Assembly: GCF_014284275.1 (NCBI RefSeq)
Contig: NZ_JACOFU010000002.1
Span: 62,001-126,000, forward strand
Length of the DNA stretch: 64,000 nucleotides
From: Affinundibacterium amnicola
GTDB taxonomy: Bacteria; Pseudomonadota; Gammaproteobacteria; Burkholderiales; Burkholderiaceae_D
Direction: 5' to 3'
The position numbers and the translations under genes were made by a program. The notes under the pieces were generated by a model. The model was not told the DNA's origin, did not search any database, and saw only the letters and a program-made list of their open reading frames with translations. Positions 29,721-40,614 of this stretch are shown piece by piece. Position 1 is the first letter of the stretch. Each line of letters begins with the position of its first letter.

Positions 29721-30098
29721 TTATTTTGGAATTTCTGCCGCTTGACCAGATGCCGAAGTTGATGATGCAGGAGCAGGCACCGCATTCGATGCTGGAGCAG
29801 TTACTGGAACAGTTTTCGCGGCAGGCAAATTATCCATCACACCAACAGATGGCGCTTTATTTGCACCGAACGAAGTCAAAATAAGCGTCGCAACAAAAAA
29901 CACTGCCACTGCAACAGCCGTTGATTTGGATAAGAAATTAGATGATCCAGTTGCACCAAACAAGCTACCTGACGCACCCGAACCAAACGACGCGCCCATG
30001 TCCGCGCCCTTGCCATGTTGCAGCAAAACCAAACCAACAATTATCAATGCCGAAATTACCTGAACGATCATCACCAACGTAGCTAAAGAAGTATTCAT
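29721..30098 (-). CDS. secG: Preprotein translocase subunit SecG
   Basis: 125 residues. Two membrane helices (about 8-28 and 58-77) flank the cytoplasmic loop LLQHGKGADMGASFGSGASG, the SecG signature. The Ala/Pro-rich tail after residue 85 is variable in the family. Works with SecYE in protein export. Downstream of tpiA with an 86-base gap. Confidence 0.95.
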   Translation of the reverse strand: MNTSLATLVMIVQVISALIIVGLVLLQHGKGADMGASFGSGASGSLFGATGSSNFLSKSTAVAVAVFFVATLILTSFGANKAPSVGVMDNLPAAKTVPVTAPASNAVPAPASSTSASGQAAEIPK

Positions 30099-30184
30099 TT
30101 AAAACATCCAATCCAATTTAATCTTTTATAAAACACGAACAGAGAAACCAATACAGCTCCTCAAAACTTTTACACCAACTCAAA

Positions 30185-30949
30185 TCAGGCCGCCGCCACA
30201 ATCGACAAAAAGTCAACAGCCTTCAACGATGCACCACCAATCAAACCACCATCAATATCTGGCATCGCCAACAATTCTTTTGCATTCTCAGGCTTCATAC
30301 TTCCACCATAAAGAATACGCACTTTTTCGGCCGCAAAATCACTACGCACGGCTAAAGTTTTACGCAACACCGCATGTACGTCTTGCGCCATCTCTGGCGT
30401 TGCCGTCTTGCCTGTACCAATTGCCCAAACAGGTTCATAAGCCACAACAATTCGCGCCAATGCGCCTTCATCAAGCACATCCATCACCGCTTGCAGTTGA
30501 GCGACTACCACCTCATTTGTTTTACCAGCCTCACGCTGCTCCAAAGTCTCGCCCACACAAACAATCGGGTAAATATTTGAACGCAAGGACTGCAGAGCCT
30601 TTTGCGCGACCAACTCATTCGATTCATGATGGTACGCACGACGCTCGGAATGGCCGACTATCGCATATTTACATGAAAAATCTGCCAACATTGCTGGCGA
30701 AATTTCACCAGTATAGGCACCAGACTGATGCGGAGAAACATCTTGAGCGCCAAATGCGATTTGCGTTTTCGCCAAGAATACTTCACATTGCGGAATATAA
30801 ACAAACGGTACGCAAACTAGGACCTCGCAAGCAGAGGCAATAGATGCGCCTGACAACTCTCCCAGTAAAGCAGAGTTCGCAGAAAGACTGCCATTCATCT
30901 TCCAATTTCCGGCTATTAGTGTTCGTCGCTGTTGTGCCATAGGATTCAA
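30185..30949 (-). CDS. tpiA: Triosephosphate isomerase
   Basis: 254 residues. GNWKMNGS carries the active-site Lys, VGHSERR the His electrophile, and [14 protein letters not shown] the catalytic Glu and the mobile loop; [10 protein letters not shown] binds phosphate. Interconverts glyceraldehyde 3-phosphate and dihydroxyacetone phosphate. Gene order qor-tpiA-secG, all leftward. Confidence 0.97.
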   Translation of the reverse strand: MNPMAQQRRTLIAGNWKMNGSLSANSALLGELSGASIASACEVLVCVPFVYIPQCEVFLAKTQIAFGAQDVSPHQSGAYTGEISPAMLADFSCKYAIVGHSERRAYHHESNELVAQKALQSLRSNIYPIVCVGETLEQREAGKTNEVVVAQLQAVMDVLDEGALARIVVAYEPVWAIGTGKTATPEMAQDVHAVLRKTLAVRSDFAAEKVRILYGGSMKPENAKELLAMPDIDGGLIGGASLKAVDFLSIVAAA

Positions 30950-31118
30950 AATTTAATTAACTGGCTATTGTATCGCGCCAGAGCTATGGGGGTCAATTTT
31001 CCAGCCAAAAGTTTAATAATGGAAAACAATGGTTTACATGCCACAACAACAAAATACCTTACCAAGCAATTAGCCAGTCACGAACATCCTCCAAACAAAG
31101 TCAGTGCAACTTATCAAA

Positions 31119-32096
31119 TCACAGCTCAAGTATAAGCTTTCCAATATGTTGACTGGACTCCATCATTTCATGCGCCTTACTGGCATCCTTCAACGAAAAG
31201 ACACGATGAATAACTGGCTTAATCTCACCTCGCGCCAACAAAGGCCAAACTTTTTTTAATAAAGCATTTGCGATCTCCGCCTTGAATTCAGTTGAGCGTG
31301 GACGCAAAGTCGATCCGGTCACATGCAAACGGCGACGCAACACTTGCGACAGATCCAATTCAGCCTTTGCACCACCCAGCAAGGCAATCACGACCAATCG
31401 CCCATCATCAGCCAAACTGTCAATATTTTTAGATAAATACGTTCCAGCCACCATATCAAGAATTACATCCACACCCCTGCCGACCGTTTCCGCTCGCACA
31501 ACATCAAGAAAATCTTCGACGCGATAATTGATCGCGCGAACTACACCCAACTTTTCTACCGCACGACATTTCTCATCGGAACCCACCGTAGCAATGACCT
31601 TCACCCCCATGGCTGTCGCGAGCTGTATCGCTGCGACACCAATACCCGACGTACCACCATGCACCAACAAAGTTTCGCCGACAGACAATCTACCGCGATC
31701 AAACACATTCGACCACACCGTAAAAAAAGTTTCCGGCAGTGAAGCCGCCTCTAGCAAACTCAACCCCTTTGGCACTGGCAAACACTGCACCACGGGCGCC
31801 ACACAAAATTCAGCATACCCACCACCCTGCACCAAAGCACAGACCAAATCCCCAATCGAGAATCCACTTCCGGACAAATCACCATCAACAATTTCACCCG
31901 CCACCTCCAAGCCAGGCAAATCGGAAGCACCAGCAGGCACAGGATAATGCCCCATACGCTGCAACACGTCAGGTCGATTCACGCCAGCAGCTCGAACACG
32001 TATCAATACCTCACCTGCAGCAAAAACAGGCATCGGTCGCTCACATAACTGCAGAACCTCAGGCTTACCATATTGCGTAATTTCTATTGCTCGCAT
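31119..32096 (-). CDS. NAD(P)H:quinone oxidoreductase, zinc-free MDR family
   Basis: 325 residues, medium-chain dehydrogenase/reductase fold. AGVNRPDVLQRMGHYP near the N-terminus is typical of quinone oxidoreductase/PIG3-like members, and LLVHGGTSGIGVAAIQLA is the NADP-binding motif. The structural and catalytic zinc cysteines of alcohol dehydrogenases are absent. It should reduce quinones or other alpha,beta-unsaturated carbonyls; exact substrate unknown. Upstream of tpiA, downstream of the pnp terminator. Confidence 0.9.
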   Translation of the reverse strand: MRAIEITQYGKPEVLQLCERPMPVFAAGEVLIRVRAAGVNRPDVLQRMGHYPVPAGASDLPGLEVAGEIVDGDLSGSGFSIGDLVCALVQGGGYAEFCVAPVVQCLPVPKGLSLLEAASLPETFFTVWSNVFDRGRLSVGETLLVHGGTSGIGVAAIQLATAMGVKVIATVGSDEKCRAVEKLGVVRAINYRVEDFLDVVRAETVGRGVDVILDMVAGTYLSKNIDSLADDGRLVVIALLGGAKAELDLSQVLRRRLHVTGSTLRPRSTEFKAEIANALLKKVWPLLARGEIKPVIHRVFSLKDASKAHEMMESSQHIGKLILEL

Positions 32097-32143
32097 TAAT
32101 TTACTCCAACATTCTCAAGCCACAAGGACATTAATTTCCAAAT

Positions 32144-32178
32144 AAAAAACCGTTCGCAGCTTCCCACGAACGGTTTTT
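32144..32178 (-). terminator. Rho-independent terminator after pnp
   Basis: AAAAACCGTTCG pairs with CGAACGGTTTTT over a 10-base loop, followed by a U-run when read leftward. Confidence 0.88.
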
Positions 32179-32236
32179 ATTTTACGCTGATTTGTTTTCG
32201 ACAATACATCGATTGTCGGCTAACAAAACCAAATTT

Positions 32237-34387
32237 TTATGCTTCCGGCGCAGACTCTGCTGGAGCAACATCTGCCGTTGGCGCAGCAGCTTCAGCAGCA
32301 GCCTTCATCGATAATTTAAAGCGACCGCGATCATCTGTTTCCAAGACTTTCACGCGCACTTGCTGACCTTCTTTGAGGTAGTCAGCAACTGCATTCACGC
32401 GCTCATTAGCGATTTGGCTGATGTGCAACAAGCCGTCTTTACCTGGCATGATTTGTACAATCGCACCGAAGTCCAACAACTTCAATACTGTGCCTTCGTA
32501 GATCTTGCCGACTTCAACTTCTGCCGTCAATTCTTCGATACGGCGTTTTGCTTCTTGGCCCGCAGCTGCATCAACAGAAGCGATCGTTACTACGCCTTCA
32601 TCGCTGATATCGATTTGCGTACCAGTTTCTTCCGTCAATGCACGGATGACCGCACCGCCCTTACCGATCACATCACGGATTTTTTCCGGATTGATTTTCA
32701 CAGTAATCAAGCGTGGCGCAAAATCAGACAATTCCACTTTACCGACTGGAACTGCTTTTTGCATTTCGCCCAAGATATGATCACGGCCTTCTTTAGCTTG
32801 CGCCAAAGCGACTTGCATGATTTCTTTCGTAATACCTTGAATCTTGATATCCATCTGCAAAGCAGTGATACCTTCTGCAGTACCAGCAACTTTAAAGTCC
32901 ATATCGCCGAGGTGATCTTCATCACCCAAAATGTCCGTTAAAACAGCAAATTTATTGCCATCTTTAATCAAGCCCATCGCGATACCAGCCACATGCGCTT
33001 TCATCGGCACACCCGCATCCATCAATGCCAAACAACCACCGCAAACGGATGCCATGGAAGAAGAACCGTTGGATTCTGTAATTTCAGACACCAAACGCAC
33101 TGAGTAGCTAAAATCTTCTGGTGCTGGCAATGCAGCTTGCAATGCGCGCTTTGCCAAACGGCCATGACCAATTTCACGACGCTTAGGTGTACCAACGCGA
33201 CCTGTTTCACCAGTAGCAAACGGAGGCATGTTGTAATGCAGCATGAAGCGGTCAGAGTATTCGCCCATCAAAGCATCAATTTTTTGCTCATCACGGGAAG
33301 TACCCAAAGTCGCAATCACCAAAGCTTGCGTTTCACCGCGTGTGAACAAGGCTGTACCGTGCGTACGTGGCAATACGCCAGTACGGATCGTGATTGGACG
33401 CACTGTGCGTGTGTCACGACCATCGATACGTGGCTCACCATCCAAAATTTGGGAGCGAACGATTTTGGATTCCAAGTCAAACATGATGTTACCAACATCG
33501 CCAGAATCTGGCGCCGCAGTACCAGCCGCTGCCGCCTGTTCAGCCAAAGCCGCGCTGACCGCTGCACTTGCTGCTTTTAACTGCTCAGTACGTGCTTGTT
33601 TTTCTTTAGTTTGATACGCAGCGCGCAACAATGGCTCAGCTACTGCAGTAACTGCCGCAATCAAAGGCTCGTTCTTAGCTGCTGGCGCCCATTGCACCTC
33701 CGGCTTGCCGCCATCACGTACCAAATCATGAATCGCATCAATCACTGCTTTCATTTGCGTGTGACCATACACAACCGCGCCCAACATCACTTCTTCAGAC
33801 AATTGTTGCGCTTCAGATTCCACCATCAACACGGCAGATTCTGTACCAGCAACAACCAAGTCCATCGCCGAAGTTTTCAATTGCGTTGCAGTCGGGTTCA
33901 ATACATATTGACCATCGATATAACCAACACGTGCCGCACCTACTGGACCGCTAAATGGAATACCGGATACGCAAATCGCTGCAGACGCACCGATCATCGC
34001 TGCGATATCTGGATCGATTTCTGGGTTCACAGACAACACATGCACAATGACTTGCACTTCGTTCAAATAACCTTCTGGGAACAATGGACGAATCGGGCGA
34101 TCAATCAAACGCGACGTCAATGTTTCTTTTTCTGATGGACGACCTTCACGCTTGAAGAAACCACCTGGAATACGACCAGCCGCGTAAGTTTTTTCCAAAT
34201 AGTCCACAGTCAATGGGAAGAAATCCTGACCTGGCTTGGCATCTTTTTTCGCAACAACGGTTGCCAATACGACGGTATCTTCAATCGACACCATTACTGC
34301 GCCAGAAGCCTGACGTGCGATTTCACCTGTTTCCAAGGTCACTGTATGTTGACCGTATTGGAATGATTTTGTAACTTTATTAAACAC
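32237..34387 (-). CDS. pnp: Polyribonucleotide nucleotidyltransferase (PNPase)
   Basis: 716 residues from a GTG start at 34385-34387. The frame extends to another GTG at 34402, but GAAAGGA lies at the right distance only for the inner GTG, and the protein then begins with the family N-terminus ([12 protein letters not shown]). Two RNase PH domains (first with [19 protein letters not shown], second with [10 protein letters not shown] and [17 protein letters not shown]) are followed by a KH domain ([18 protein letters not shown]) and S1 domain ([20 protein letters not shown]). It degrades RNA 3' to 5' using phosphate. Placed after rpsO as in many proteobacteria, with a terminator between them. 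Confidence 0.97.
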   Translation of the reverse strand: MFNKVTKSFQYGQHTVTLETGEIARQASGAVMVSIEDTVVLATVVAKKDAKPGQDFFPLTVDYLEKTYAAGRIPGGFFKREGRPSEKETLTSRLIDRPIRPLFPEGYLNEVQVIVHVLSVNPEIDPDIAAMIGASAAICVSGIPFSGPVGAARVGYIDGQYVLNPTATQLKTSAMDLVVAGTESAVLMVESEAQQLSEEVMLGAVVYGHTQMKAVIDAIHDLVRDGGKPEVQWAPAAKNEPLIAAVTAVAEPLLRAAYQTKEKQARTEQLKAASAAVSAALAEQAAAAGTAAPDSGDVGNIMFDLESKIVRSQILDGEPRIDGRDTRTVRPITIRTGVLPRTHGTALFTRGETQALVIATLGTSRDEQKIDALMGEYSDRFMLHYNMPPFATGETGRVGTPKRREIGHGRLAKRALQAALPAPEDFSYSVRLVSEITESNGSSSMASVCGGCLALMDAGVPMKAHVAGIAMGLIKDGNKFAVLTDILGDEDHLGDMDFKVAGTAEGITALQMDIKIQGITKEIMQVALAQAKEGRDHILGEMQKAVPVGKVELSDFAPRLITVKINPEKIRDVIGKGGAVIRALTEETGTQIDISDEGVVTIASVDAAAGQEAKRRIEELTAEVEVGKIYEGTVLKLLDFGAIVQIMPGKDGLLHISQIANERVNAVADYLKEGQQVRVKVLETDDRGRFKLSMKAAAEAAAPTADVAPAESAPEA

Positions 34388-34557
34388 GATGTGTCCTTTC
34401 ACTATTTTCCGACAGATTTCCAGGGGCTGTCGTTCACCTCACCACAAGTAATTCAACCTCGAATCACCCTTACTATTTCCAACATTTTCACTACTTTTAC
34501 CACTCAGAGCGCCCAAAATTTAAGCAAATTTCAGCGCTAATTCAGCACCACAAAGGC

Positions 34558-34594
34558 AAAAAGCCTGCATCAGTCAAACTGACGCAGGCTTTTT
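34558..34594 (-). terminator. Hairpin terminator between rpsO and pnp
   Basis: AAAAAGCCTGC pairs with GCAGGCTTTTT, extended inward by CAG/CTG-type pairs, followed by a U-run leftward. It would end most rpsO transcripts, leaving about 170 bases in which pnp may have its own promoter. Confidence 0.88.
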
Positions 34595-34639
34595 ACTTTA
34601 ATTCTTTGCTGTGTTTAGCAAAATACTCTGATGAGTAGA

Positions 34640-34909
34640 TTACTTACGCAAGCCGAGTTTTTCGATCAATGAACGATAACGGTTCAAATCTTTACCTTTC
34701 AGGTAAGACAACAAACTCTTACGACGGTTAACCATCATGATCAAACCACGACGTGAGTGATGATCTTTAGAGTGAGATTTGAAATGACCGTTCAAGTCAT
34801 TGATACGTGCAGTCAACAAAGCAACTTGCACTTCTGGAGAACCTGTGTCGTTTTGACCACGGGCATTATCCGCAACGATAGCGGCTTTTGCACTTTTTTC
34901 GATAGACAT
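34640..34909 (-). CDS. rpsO: 30S ribosomal protein S15
   Basis: 89 residues, the usual length. [38 protein letters not shown] and the C-terminal [12 protein letters not shown] are family hallmarks. AAGGAAA precedes the ATG. Binds 16S rRNA with S6/S18 in the platform. A 5' UTR of roughly 100 bases leaves room for autoregulation. Confidence 0.98.
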   Translation of the reverse strand: MSIEKSAKAAIVADNARGQNDTGSPEVQVALLTARINDLNGHFKSHSKDHHSRRGLIMMVNRRKSLLSYLKGKDLNRYRSLIEKLGLRK

Positions 34910-35014
34910 CTTATTTCCTTTACATGCGATACCAAGAGTTAGGTTTTTGAACCAACACCTTCGATATCGTGAAATACCATTAAATAAATCCCATCAGAAT
35001 TTGATGAGACCGCG

Positions 35015-35044
35015 ACTATAGCATGAAAAATAGCGAAAACTCAA
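35015..35044 (-). promoter_or_regulatory. Candidate promoter of rpsO
   Basis: Reading leftward, TTGAGT (35039-35044) and TATAGT (35015-35020) are 18 bases apart, about 105 bases before the rpsO ATG. Each hexamer has one or two mismatches to consensus. Confidence 0.5.
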
Positions 35045-35114
35045 GGCAAAACATGAAATGCCTCTCGCAATACGAATTCTGTTGCAAGAAGCTTTTCAAA
35101 AATACAAAGAAATA

Positions 35115-36653
35115 CTAAATCTGAGGATTCAACTTCTCAACCTTAGAGTGCAATTTATTCAAAGCCGAAATGTAAGCCTTCGCAGAAGCCACCACGATAT
35201 CAGGATCCGCACCCACACCATTGACGATACGGCCAGCTTTACTTAATCGTATAGTTACCTCACCTTGCGATTGCGTGCCAGCTGTGATCGCGTTAATTGA
35301 GAACAGTAACAGCTCTGCTTCACTCTTTACTTCGGATTCAATTGCACCAACGATAGCATCGACCGCGCCATTACCTTGCGCGATGCAGGATTTTTCTTTG
35401 TCGCCTATCGTCATCACTACGACCGCCGAGGAGCGCTCACCCGTTTCTGAATGCTGACTAATGGACACCAGACGATAGTGATCGGCATCGTGTGAATGCT
35501 CTTCATCCGCAACAACCGACATAATGTCTTCGTCGAATATTTCAGATTTTTTATCGGCAAGTTCTTTAAAACGTGCGAAGGCGGCGTTGATTTCAGTTTC
35601 CGATTCCAAGGCAATCCCGAGCTCTTGCAAGCGCTGCTTGAAAGCGTTACGCCCTGAAAGTTTGCCGAGAACGATTTTATTGGCACTCCAACCTACATCT
35701 TCCGCACGCATGATTTCGTAGGTGTTGCGCGCTTTCAAAATGCCGTCTTGATGAATACCGGAGGCATGAGCAAAAGCATTGGCACCGACGATCGCTTTAT
35801 TCGGCTGCACAGCAAAGCCTGTAATTTGCGAAACCATTTTCGAAGTCGCCACAATTTGCGTAGTATCGATTCCAATATCCAAATTGAAGTGATCTTTACG
35901 TGTACGTACCGCCATCACGATTTCTTCCAATGCGGTATTCCCTGCACGTTCACCGAGGCCGTTGATCGTGCATTCGACTTGGCGCGCACCACCGATCATC
36001 ACGCCCGCCAAGGAATTCGCTACCGCCATGCCTAAATCATTATGGCAGTGCACCGACCAAATTGCCTTATCGGAATTAGGAATGGTTTCACGCAAACGCT
36101 TCAATGTACTACCGTACAACTCTGGAACGCCGTAACCAACCGTATCCGCAAAATTAATGGTCGTTGCGCCTTCTTTAATCACCGCCTCAATCACACGGCA
36201 AAGGAAATCAAAATCAGAGCGACTTGCATCTTCCGGGCTAAATTCCACATCGTCAGTAAATTGTCGTGCGAAACGAACTGCTTGAATCGCTTGCTCCAAC
36301 ACTTGATCAGGGCTCATACGCAACTTCATTTCCATGTGCAAAGGTGACGTCGCGATGAAAGTATGAATACGTTTGCGCTGCGCTTTTTGCAAAGCCTCGG
36401 CGGCGCGTGAAATATCTCTGTCATTCGCACGCGACAAAGAACAGATAATTGGTTCACGTACAGCAGCGGCAATTGCTTTAATCGATTCAAAATCACCAGG
36501 AGAAGCGGCAGCAAAACCCGCTTCGATCACGTCGACTTTCAAACGCTCTAGTTGGCGAGCAATACGCACCTTTTCATCCTTAGTCATTGATGCGCCAGGG
36601 GATTGTTCGCCGTCACGCAAAGTCGTGTCGAATATGATGAGTTTGTCTGCCAT
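35115..36653 (-). CDS. leuA: 2-isopropylmalate synthase
   Basis: 512 residues from the ATG at 36651-36653, which has a strong GGAGG six to seven bases upstream; a longer frame from a GTG at 36674 would overlap that site. N-terminal TIM barrel with [13 protein letters not shown] (catalytic and metal-binding residues), HCHNDLG and NGLGERAGN, and a C-terminal LeuA dimer/allosteric domain (about 390-512) that binds leucine for feedback inhibition. Condenses acetyl-CoA with 2-oxoisovalerate, first step of leucine synthesis. Upstream lies a leucine-rich small ORF that may be a leader. Confidence 0.96.
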   Translation of the reverse strand: MADKLIIFDTTLRDGEQSPGASMTKDEKVRIARQLERLKVDVIEAGFAAASPGDFESIKAIAAAVREPIICSLSRANDRDISRAAEALQKAQRKRIHTFIATSPLHMEMKLRMSPDQVLEQAIQAVRFARQFTDDVEFSPEDASRSDFDFLCRVIEAVIKEGATTINFADTVGYGVPELYGSTLKRLRETIPNSDKAIWSVHCHNDLGMAVANSLAGVMIGGARQVECTINGLGERAGNTALEEIVMAVRTRKDHFNLDIGIDTTQIVATSKMVSQITGFAVQPNKAIVGANAFAHASGIHQDGILKARNTYEIMRAEDVGWSANKIVLGKLSGRNAFKQRLQELGIALESETEINAAFARFKELADKKSEIFDEDIMSVVADEEHSHDADHYRLVSISQHSETGERSSAVVVMTIGDKEKSCIAQGNGAVDAIVGAIESEVKSEAELLLFSINAITAGTQSQGEVTIRLSKAGRIVNGVGADPDIVVASAKAYISALNKLHSKVEKLNPQI

Positions 36654-36716
36654 GTTTGCCTCCGAAAGGTACACAAATAAGTACCAAAATAAAATAATAA
36701 AAATAAATGCAATTGA

Positions 36717-36801
36717 TTAAAAAAATTGAGTAAAACTCGATGACTTGAATAGATCTTTCCCGCCCCTTGCAAGACGCACACGGGTGAGAGACTACTCAAG
36801 T
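36717..36801 (-). promoter_or_regulatory. Candidate attenuator-like structures before leuA
   Basis: Reading leftward, ACTTGAGTAG (36792-36801) can pair with CTATTCAAGT (36743-36752; ten pairs, one wobble) or, alternatively, its TTGAGTA part with TACTCAA (36726-36732), which is directly followed by seven T. A weak local hairpin GAGT-TTT-ACTC lies before the same T-run. Mutually exclusive pairings ahead of a T-run and after a Leu-rich ORF resemble an attenuator, but the stems are weak. Confidence 0.35.
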
Positions 36802-36817
36802 TGTGGGGTAATGGGAT

Positions 36818-37009
36818 TTAGCGCGCGAGCGCTAGTAGCGTGTTCGCTAGAGACAATGCTAGTAGAGATGCCAGGATAGCGGCAACTGGTAATGCCAACG
36901 ACAAAAGCAGACCGGAGCGATCTGCTTTAATGAATGCTTTTTGAGCATATGATGTCGTGGATGGGAATTTCATGGAAAAGACTATAAGCGGGATTCCACA
37001 AAAGCGCAA
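36818..37009 (-). CDS. Leucine-rich small ORF upstream of leuA (leader peptide or small membrane protein)
   Basis: 63 codons from a TTG at 37007-37009 with GAGGGCGAG just upstream, starting 14 bases after the pssA stop; an internal ATG at 36971-36973 would give 51 codons but lacks a Shine-Dalgarno sequence. The last 32 residues contain 13 leucines, of which five are encoded by CTA, clustered in the last 18 codons. It ends about 165 bases before leuA. Two readings are possible: a leucine-sensing leader peptide controlling leuA, or a one-helix membrane protein made with pssA. I recognise no homologue. Confidence 0.4.
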   Translation of the reverse strand: MRFCGIPLIVFSMKFPSTTSYAQKAFIKADRSGLLLSLALPVAAILASLLALSLANTLLALAR

Positions 37010-37023
37010 GAGCTCGCCCTCAA

Positions 37024-37887
37024 TTATTTCTTAATGTCCTCGGCTTCGTCATGGTGTGCCTCTGGTGTCAACTGCACCAAGCTCACAGGGCGGCCTTTGC
37101 GCCAACGCCACAGCAGCAACACATAGCCAGACAAAGCGTAAATAACAAACAAAGCGAATAAGACTTTTGGCGGATCACTCACCACCGCGACGTAAGCTAA
37201 CACAATCAAAAATGGCGCAATGAAAGGCACTGAGCGCTTCAAGTTCACATCTTTAAAGCTATAAAATGGCACGTTCGTCACCATCGTTAAACCAGCAAAC
37301 AAGGCGACTGCCCAAGCAAACCAGCGCACTTCAACACCAGGAATCGCCAAATCATCCATCAACAAGATAAATCCTGCGACTAAAGCTGCAGCAGCGGGAC
37401 TTGGTAAACCTTGGAAGTAACGTTTGTCTACCACGGTAATGTTTGCGTTAAATCGTGCCAAGCGCAAAGCCGCACCAGCGCAATACACGAATGCAGCCAA
37501 CCAACCCAATTTACCCATACCTTTTAAGGCCCATTCATAGGCAATCAAAGCTGGCGCAACGCCGAACGACACCATATCTGACAAACTGTCATATTGCGCG
37601 CCAAATTCACTTTGTGTATTAGTCATACGGGCAACGCGACCATCTAGGCTATCCAAGACCATCGCCGCAAAAATCGCTAAACCAGAATGTTCAAACTTTT
37701 GATTCATTGCCATGACGATGGCGTAGAAACCGCAAAACAATGCTGCCGTCGTGAATGCGTTCGGCAGCAGATAAATGCCGCGTGACGGCTTACGTGGAAC
37801 GCCAAGTGGTTCTCCATTATTTTTTCTCGCGCCACGAGGAAACAACTTAAAACTACCTTTAGGTTTGCGATTTTTAACTGAACTCAT
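37024..37887 (-). CDS. pssA: CDP-diacylglycerol-serine O-phosphatidyltransferase
   Basis: 287 residues, membrane enzyme of the CDP-alcohol phosphatidyltransferase family. The family motif DGX2ARX8GX3DX3D is seen as LDGRVARM then GAQYDSLSD (about residues 80-102). Several hydrophobic helices follow. Makes phosphatidylserine, the precursor of phosphatidylethanolamine. The partner gene psd is not in this window. No clear Shine-Dalgarno sequence precedes the ATG. The gene runs towards leuA. Confidence 0.95.
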   Translation of the reverse strand: MSSVKNRKPKGSFKLFPRGARKNNGEPLGVPRKPSRGIYLLPNAFTTAALFCGFYAIVMAMNQKFEHSGLAIFAAMVLDSLDGRVARMTNTQSEFGAQYDSLSDMVSFGVAPALIAYEWALKGMGKLGWLAAFVYCAGAALRLARFNANITVVDKRYFQGLPSPAAAALVAGFILLMDDLAIPGVEVRWFAWAVALFAGLTMVTNVPFYSFKDVNLKRSVPFIAPFLIVLAYVAVVSDPPKVLFALFVIYALSGYVLLLWRWRKGRPVSLVQLTPEAHHDEAEDIKK

Positions 37888-38171
37888 GCTGAATAATTAA
37901 GAAATGGAAAAATATCTGGCGAATAACAACACGCATTTAACTATGCGGCGATGACCTCCCAAGTCGGCAAGGATCCAGACCTGTGAAGGATGCGAGTAAG
38001 TATAACCGTGAAATGCTGTTCAGAAAACAGTTTCACAAATTAGACAACTCTATACGCCCATGCCTTCGCCTTTCCTTTGGGCTAATCCAAAACGAAATTT
38101 AAATCAAACGCCCAATAACAAAATTGCAAAATAACCAAGCAAAAACCTCCAATTTCGACGCAGCTAAAAAC
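37888..38171. other. Non-coding region between acs and pssA
   Basis: About 280 bases before the acs terminator, with no supported ORF. It probably holds the pssA promoter, but I could not assign one. Confidence 0.45.
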
Positions 38172-38203
38172 AAAAGGCTTTGCCAAACGACAAAGCCTTT
38201 TTT
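38172..38203 (-). terminator. Rho-independent terminator after acs
   Basis: AAAAGGCTTTG pairs with CAAAGCCTTTT over an eight-base loop, and A-/T-runs flank it on both sides. Confidence 0.88.
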
Positions 38204-38220
38204 CATTCAAGCAAATCAAC

Positions 38221-40200
38221 TTATTGTGCTTGCTTCAATTGCTCAAGAATCGCTGGATTTTCCAATGTAGAAATATCTTGCGTAATCTCCTCACCTTTTG
38301 CTAAAACACGCAATAAACGACGCATGATTTTTCCGGAGCGTGTTTTCGGCAAATTATCGCCAAAACGAATTTCTTTTGGTTTCGCGATTGGACCAATTTC
38401 TTTGGCTACCCAATTACGCAACTCCAAAGCAATTTGCTTCGCCTCTTCGCCCGTTGGACGACTGCGTTTCAGGACTACAAAAGCGCAAATCGCTTCACCC
38501 GTCGTATCGTCAGGCTTACCAACGACCGCCGCTTCCGCCACCAATGGATTGGCAACCAAAGCCGATTCGATTTCCATCGTCCCCATGCGATGACCTGAGA
38601 CATTCAACACGTCATCGATACGACCGGTAATGGTGAAGTATCCCGTATCTTTATTACGAATCGCGCCATCACCCGCCAAATAAGTTTTACCGCCCAATTC
38701 TTCCGGGAAGTAACTTTTCTTAAAGCGCTCAGTGTCACCCCAGATATTACGGATCATCGAAGGCCATGGACGTTTCACCACCAAAATACCGCCCTGCCCG
38801 TTTGGTAAATCGGCACCCGTTTCATCGACAATCGCCGCCATAATTCCAGGCAAAGGTAAGGTGCAAGAACCTGGAACTAAAGGCGTGGCACCAGGCAACG
38901 GCGTGATCATATGGCCGCCTGTTTCTGTTTGCCAGAAGGTATCGACGATAGGACATTTTTCACCACCGATATTGCGGTAGTACCACATCCAGGCTTCAGG
39001 ATTGATCGGTTCACCGACTGAGCCAAGTAAGCGCAAAGAAGTTAGATCATATTTATTCGGATGAATTGCCGCATCGCCATCGGCTGCTTTAATCAAAGAA
39101 CGAATCGCGGTCGGTGCAGTGTAAAAAATCGTCGCTTTGTGCTTCTGTATCATGTCCCAGAAACGGCCTGCGTTTGGATACGTTGGAATACCTTCGAAAA
39201 CGATTTCCGTCGTTCCCATCGCTAGTGGGCCATACGTGATGTAAGTATGGCCAGTGACCCAACCGATATCCGCTGTACACCAGAACACGTCACTAGGCTT
39301 AATGTCGAAAGTCCACTTCATCGTGAGCATCGCCCACAATAAATAACCGCCTGAAGAATGCTGTACACCTTTCGGTTTACCAGTCGAACCAGAGGTATAA
39401 AGAATGAATAGCGGATGATCTGCATTCACCCACTCAGGTTCACATTCTGTCGCTTGATTCGCAACCAATTCATGCATCCATAAATCACGTGCTGGATTAA
39501 ACGGTGCATTGCCACCTGTACGTTTATAGACCACAACTTTAGAAACTTTTTCGCAATCACCGAGAGCTAGAGCTTCATCAACAATGGATTTCAATGGCAA
39601 ATGTTTACCGCCACGTACTTGTTCATCCGCCGTGATCACCAATGTAGCACCAACGTCAACGATACGTTCTTGCAAGGATTTAGCGGAGAAGCCGCCGAAC
39701 ACGACAGAATGTGTAGCGCCGATACGAGCACATGCTTGCATGGCAACCACACCTTCGACCGACATCGGCATGTAAATAACGACGCGATCACCCTTTTTTA
39801 CACCTAGGGAGCGCAAGCCGTTTGCGAATTGACACACTTTGGCATGTAATTCTGTGTAGGTAACTTTGATGACATCGCCACCATCAGCTTCGAATATGAC
39901 AGCGACTTTGTCACCCAAGCCTTTTTGCAAATTTACATCTAAGCAATTGTAGGAAACATTAAGTAGTCCATCGTCAAACCACTTATACAATGGTGCCTCA
40001 GATTCATCCAGAGTTTTTGTAAAGGGCTTATGCCAATGCAGATGTTCGCGAGCGAGCTTTGCCCAAAAACCTTCATAGTCATCAGCGGCTTCAGCACAAA
40101 GTGCGTTGTACGCATCCATACCTGAAATCGCGGCGTTAGCTACAAAATCCGCTGGTGGGGGGAATATGCGTGATTCAGTCTTAATTTCGAAGTCCGACAT
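38221..40200 (-). CDS. acs: Acetyl-CoA synthetase (AMP-forming)
   Basis: 659 residues, full length. Adenylate-forming motifs: [11 protein letters not shown] (P-loop), [29 protein letters not shown] (hinge) and [12 protein letters not shown] with the lysine that is acetylated for control in known Acs proteins. GGAGA precedes the ATG. Converts acetate, ATP and CoA to acetyl-CoA, AMP and PPi. Monocistronic: a terminator follows and a long non-coding region precedes it. Confidence 0.97.
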   Translation of the reverse strand: MSDFEIKTESRIFPPPADFVANAAISGMDAYNALCAEAADDYEGFWAKLAREHLHWHKPFTKTLDESEAPLYKWFDDGLLNVSYNCLDVNLQKGLGDKVAVIFEADGGDVIKVTYTELHAKVCQFANGLRSLGVKKGDRVVIYMPMSVEGVVAMQACARIGATHSVVFGGFSAKSLQERIVDVGATLVITADEQVRGGKHLPLKSIVDEALALGDCEKVSKVVVYKRTGGNAPFNPARDLWMHELVANQATECEPEWVNADHPLFILYTSGSTGKPKGVQHSSGGYLLWAMLTMKWTFDIKPSDVFWCTADIGWVTGHTYITYGPLAMGTTEIVFEGIPTYPNAGRFWDMIQKHKATIFYTAPTAIRSLIKAADGDAAIHPNKYDLTSLRLLGSVGEPINPEAWMWYYRNIGGEKCPIVDTFWQTETGGHMITPLPGATPLVPGSCTLPLPGIMAAIVDETGADLPNGQGGILVVKRPWPSMIRNIWGDTERFKKSYFPEELGGKTYLAGDGAIRNKDTGYFTITGRIDDVLNVSGHRMGTMEIESALVANPLVAEAAVVGKPDDTTGEAICAFVVLKRSRPTGEEAKQIALELRNWVAKEIGPIAKPKEIRFGDNLPKTRSGKIMRRLLRVLAKGEEITQDISTLENPAILEQLKQAQ

Positions 40201-40614
40201 TTTGTCTCCATGCTGTTGTGAATATCAGAAAAACTCGGATTGATGATGCCAGTAACATGTATAGACAAGTTCAACATCACACTCGACGAAAATTCGCTAA
40301 TTCGCCTTCAAGCCTTTTTGATATTCACCACTTACTATGTTTTGACGTTGATTCTAAGGCTAGCAGCCCAAAAAAGCTATTTTTTAGTGAGTGGTATTAG
40401 GGGCATCTACTACAGGTTTAACTTGATTTAACACAATAAAACCGCAATTAATGTTAGCCGCAGACATTGCACCTTCATCGGTGTAAAATGCGGGCAAATT
40501 TTGCTTCTGTTTTTATATCTGTTTCTATATTGGTTTCTCACTTAGCCTAAAACTTCTGTTCTTAGAAATTTAACTGGGCTAAGAGTTTATTTATTGGTTA
40601 AAAAAAGGCCTCGA
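40201..40614. other. Divergent intergenic region acs / UPF0114
   Basis: About 410 AT-rich bases with no supported gene. It must contain promoters for acs and for the UPF0114-fumarase-murI unit; several TTGAAC- and TAAAAT-like hexamers occur but none have proper spacing. Confidence 0.45.

Noticed and set aside
37940-38000. A leftward frame ending PTWEVIAA that looks like a protein C-terminus (possible gene remnant before pssA)
   Set aside because: Only about 20 codons are readable, no homologue is recognised and no upstream part is found; chance cannot be excluded.
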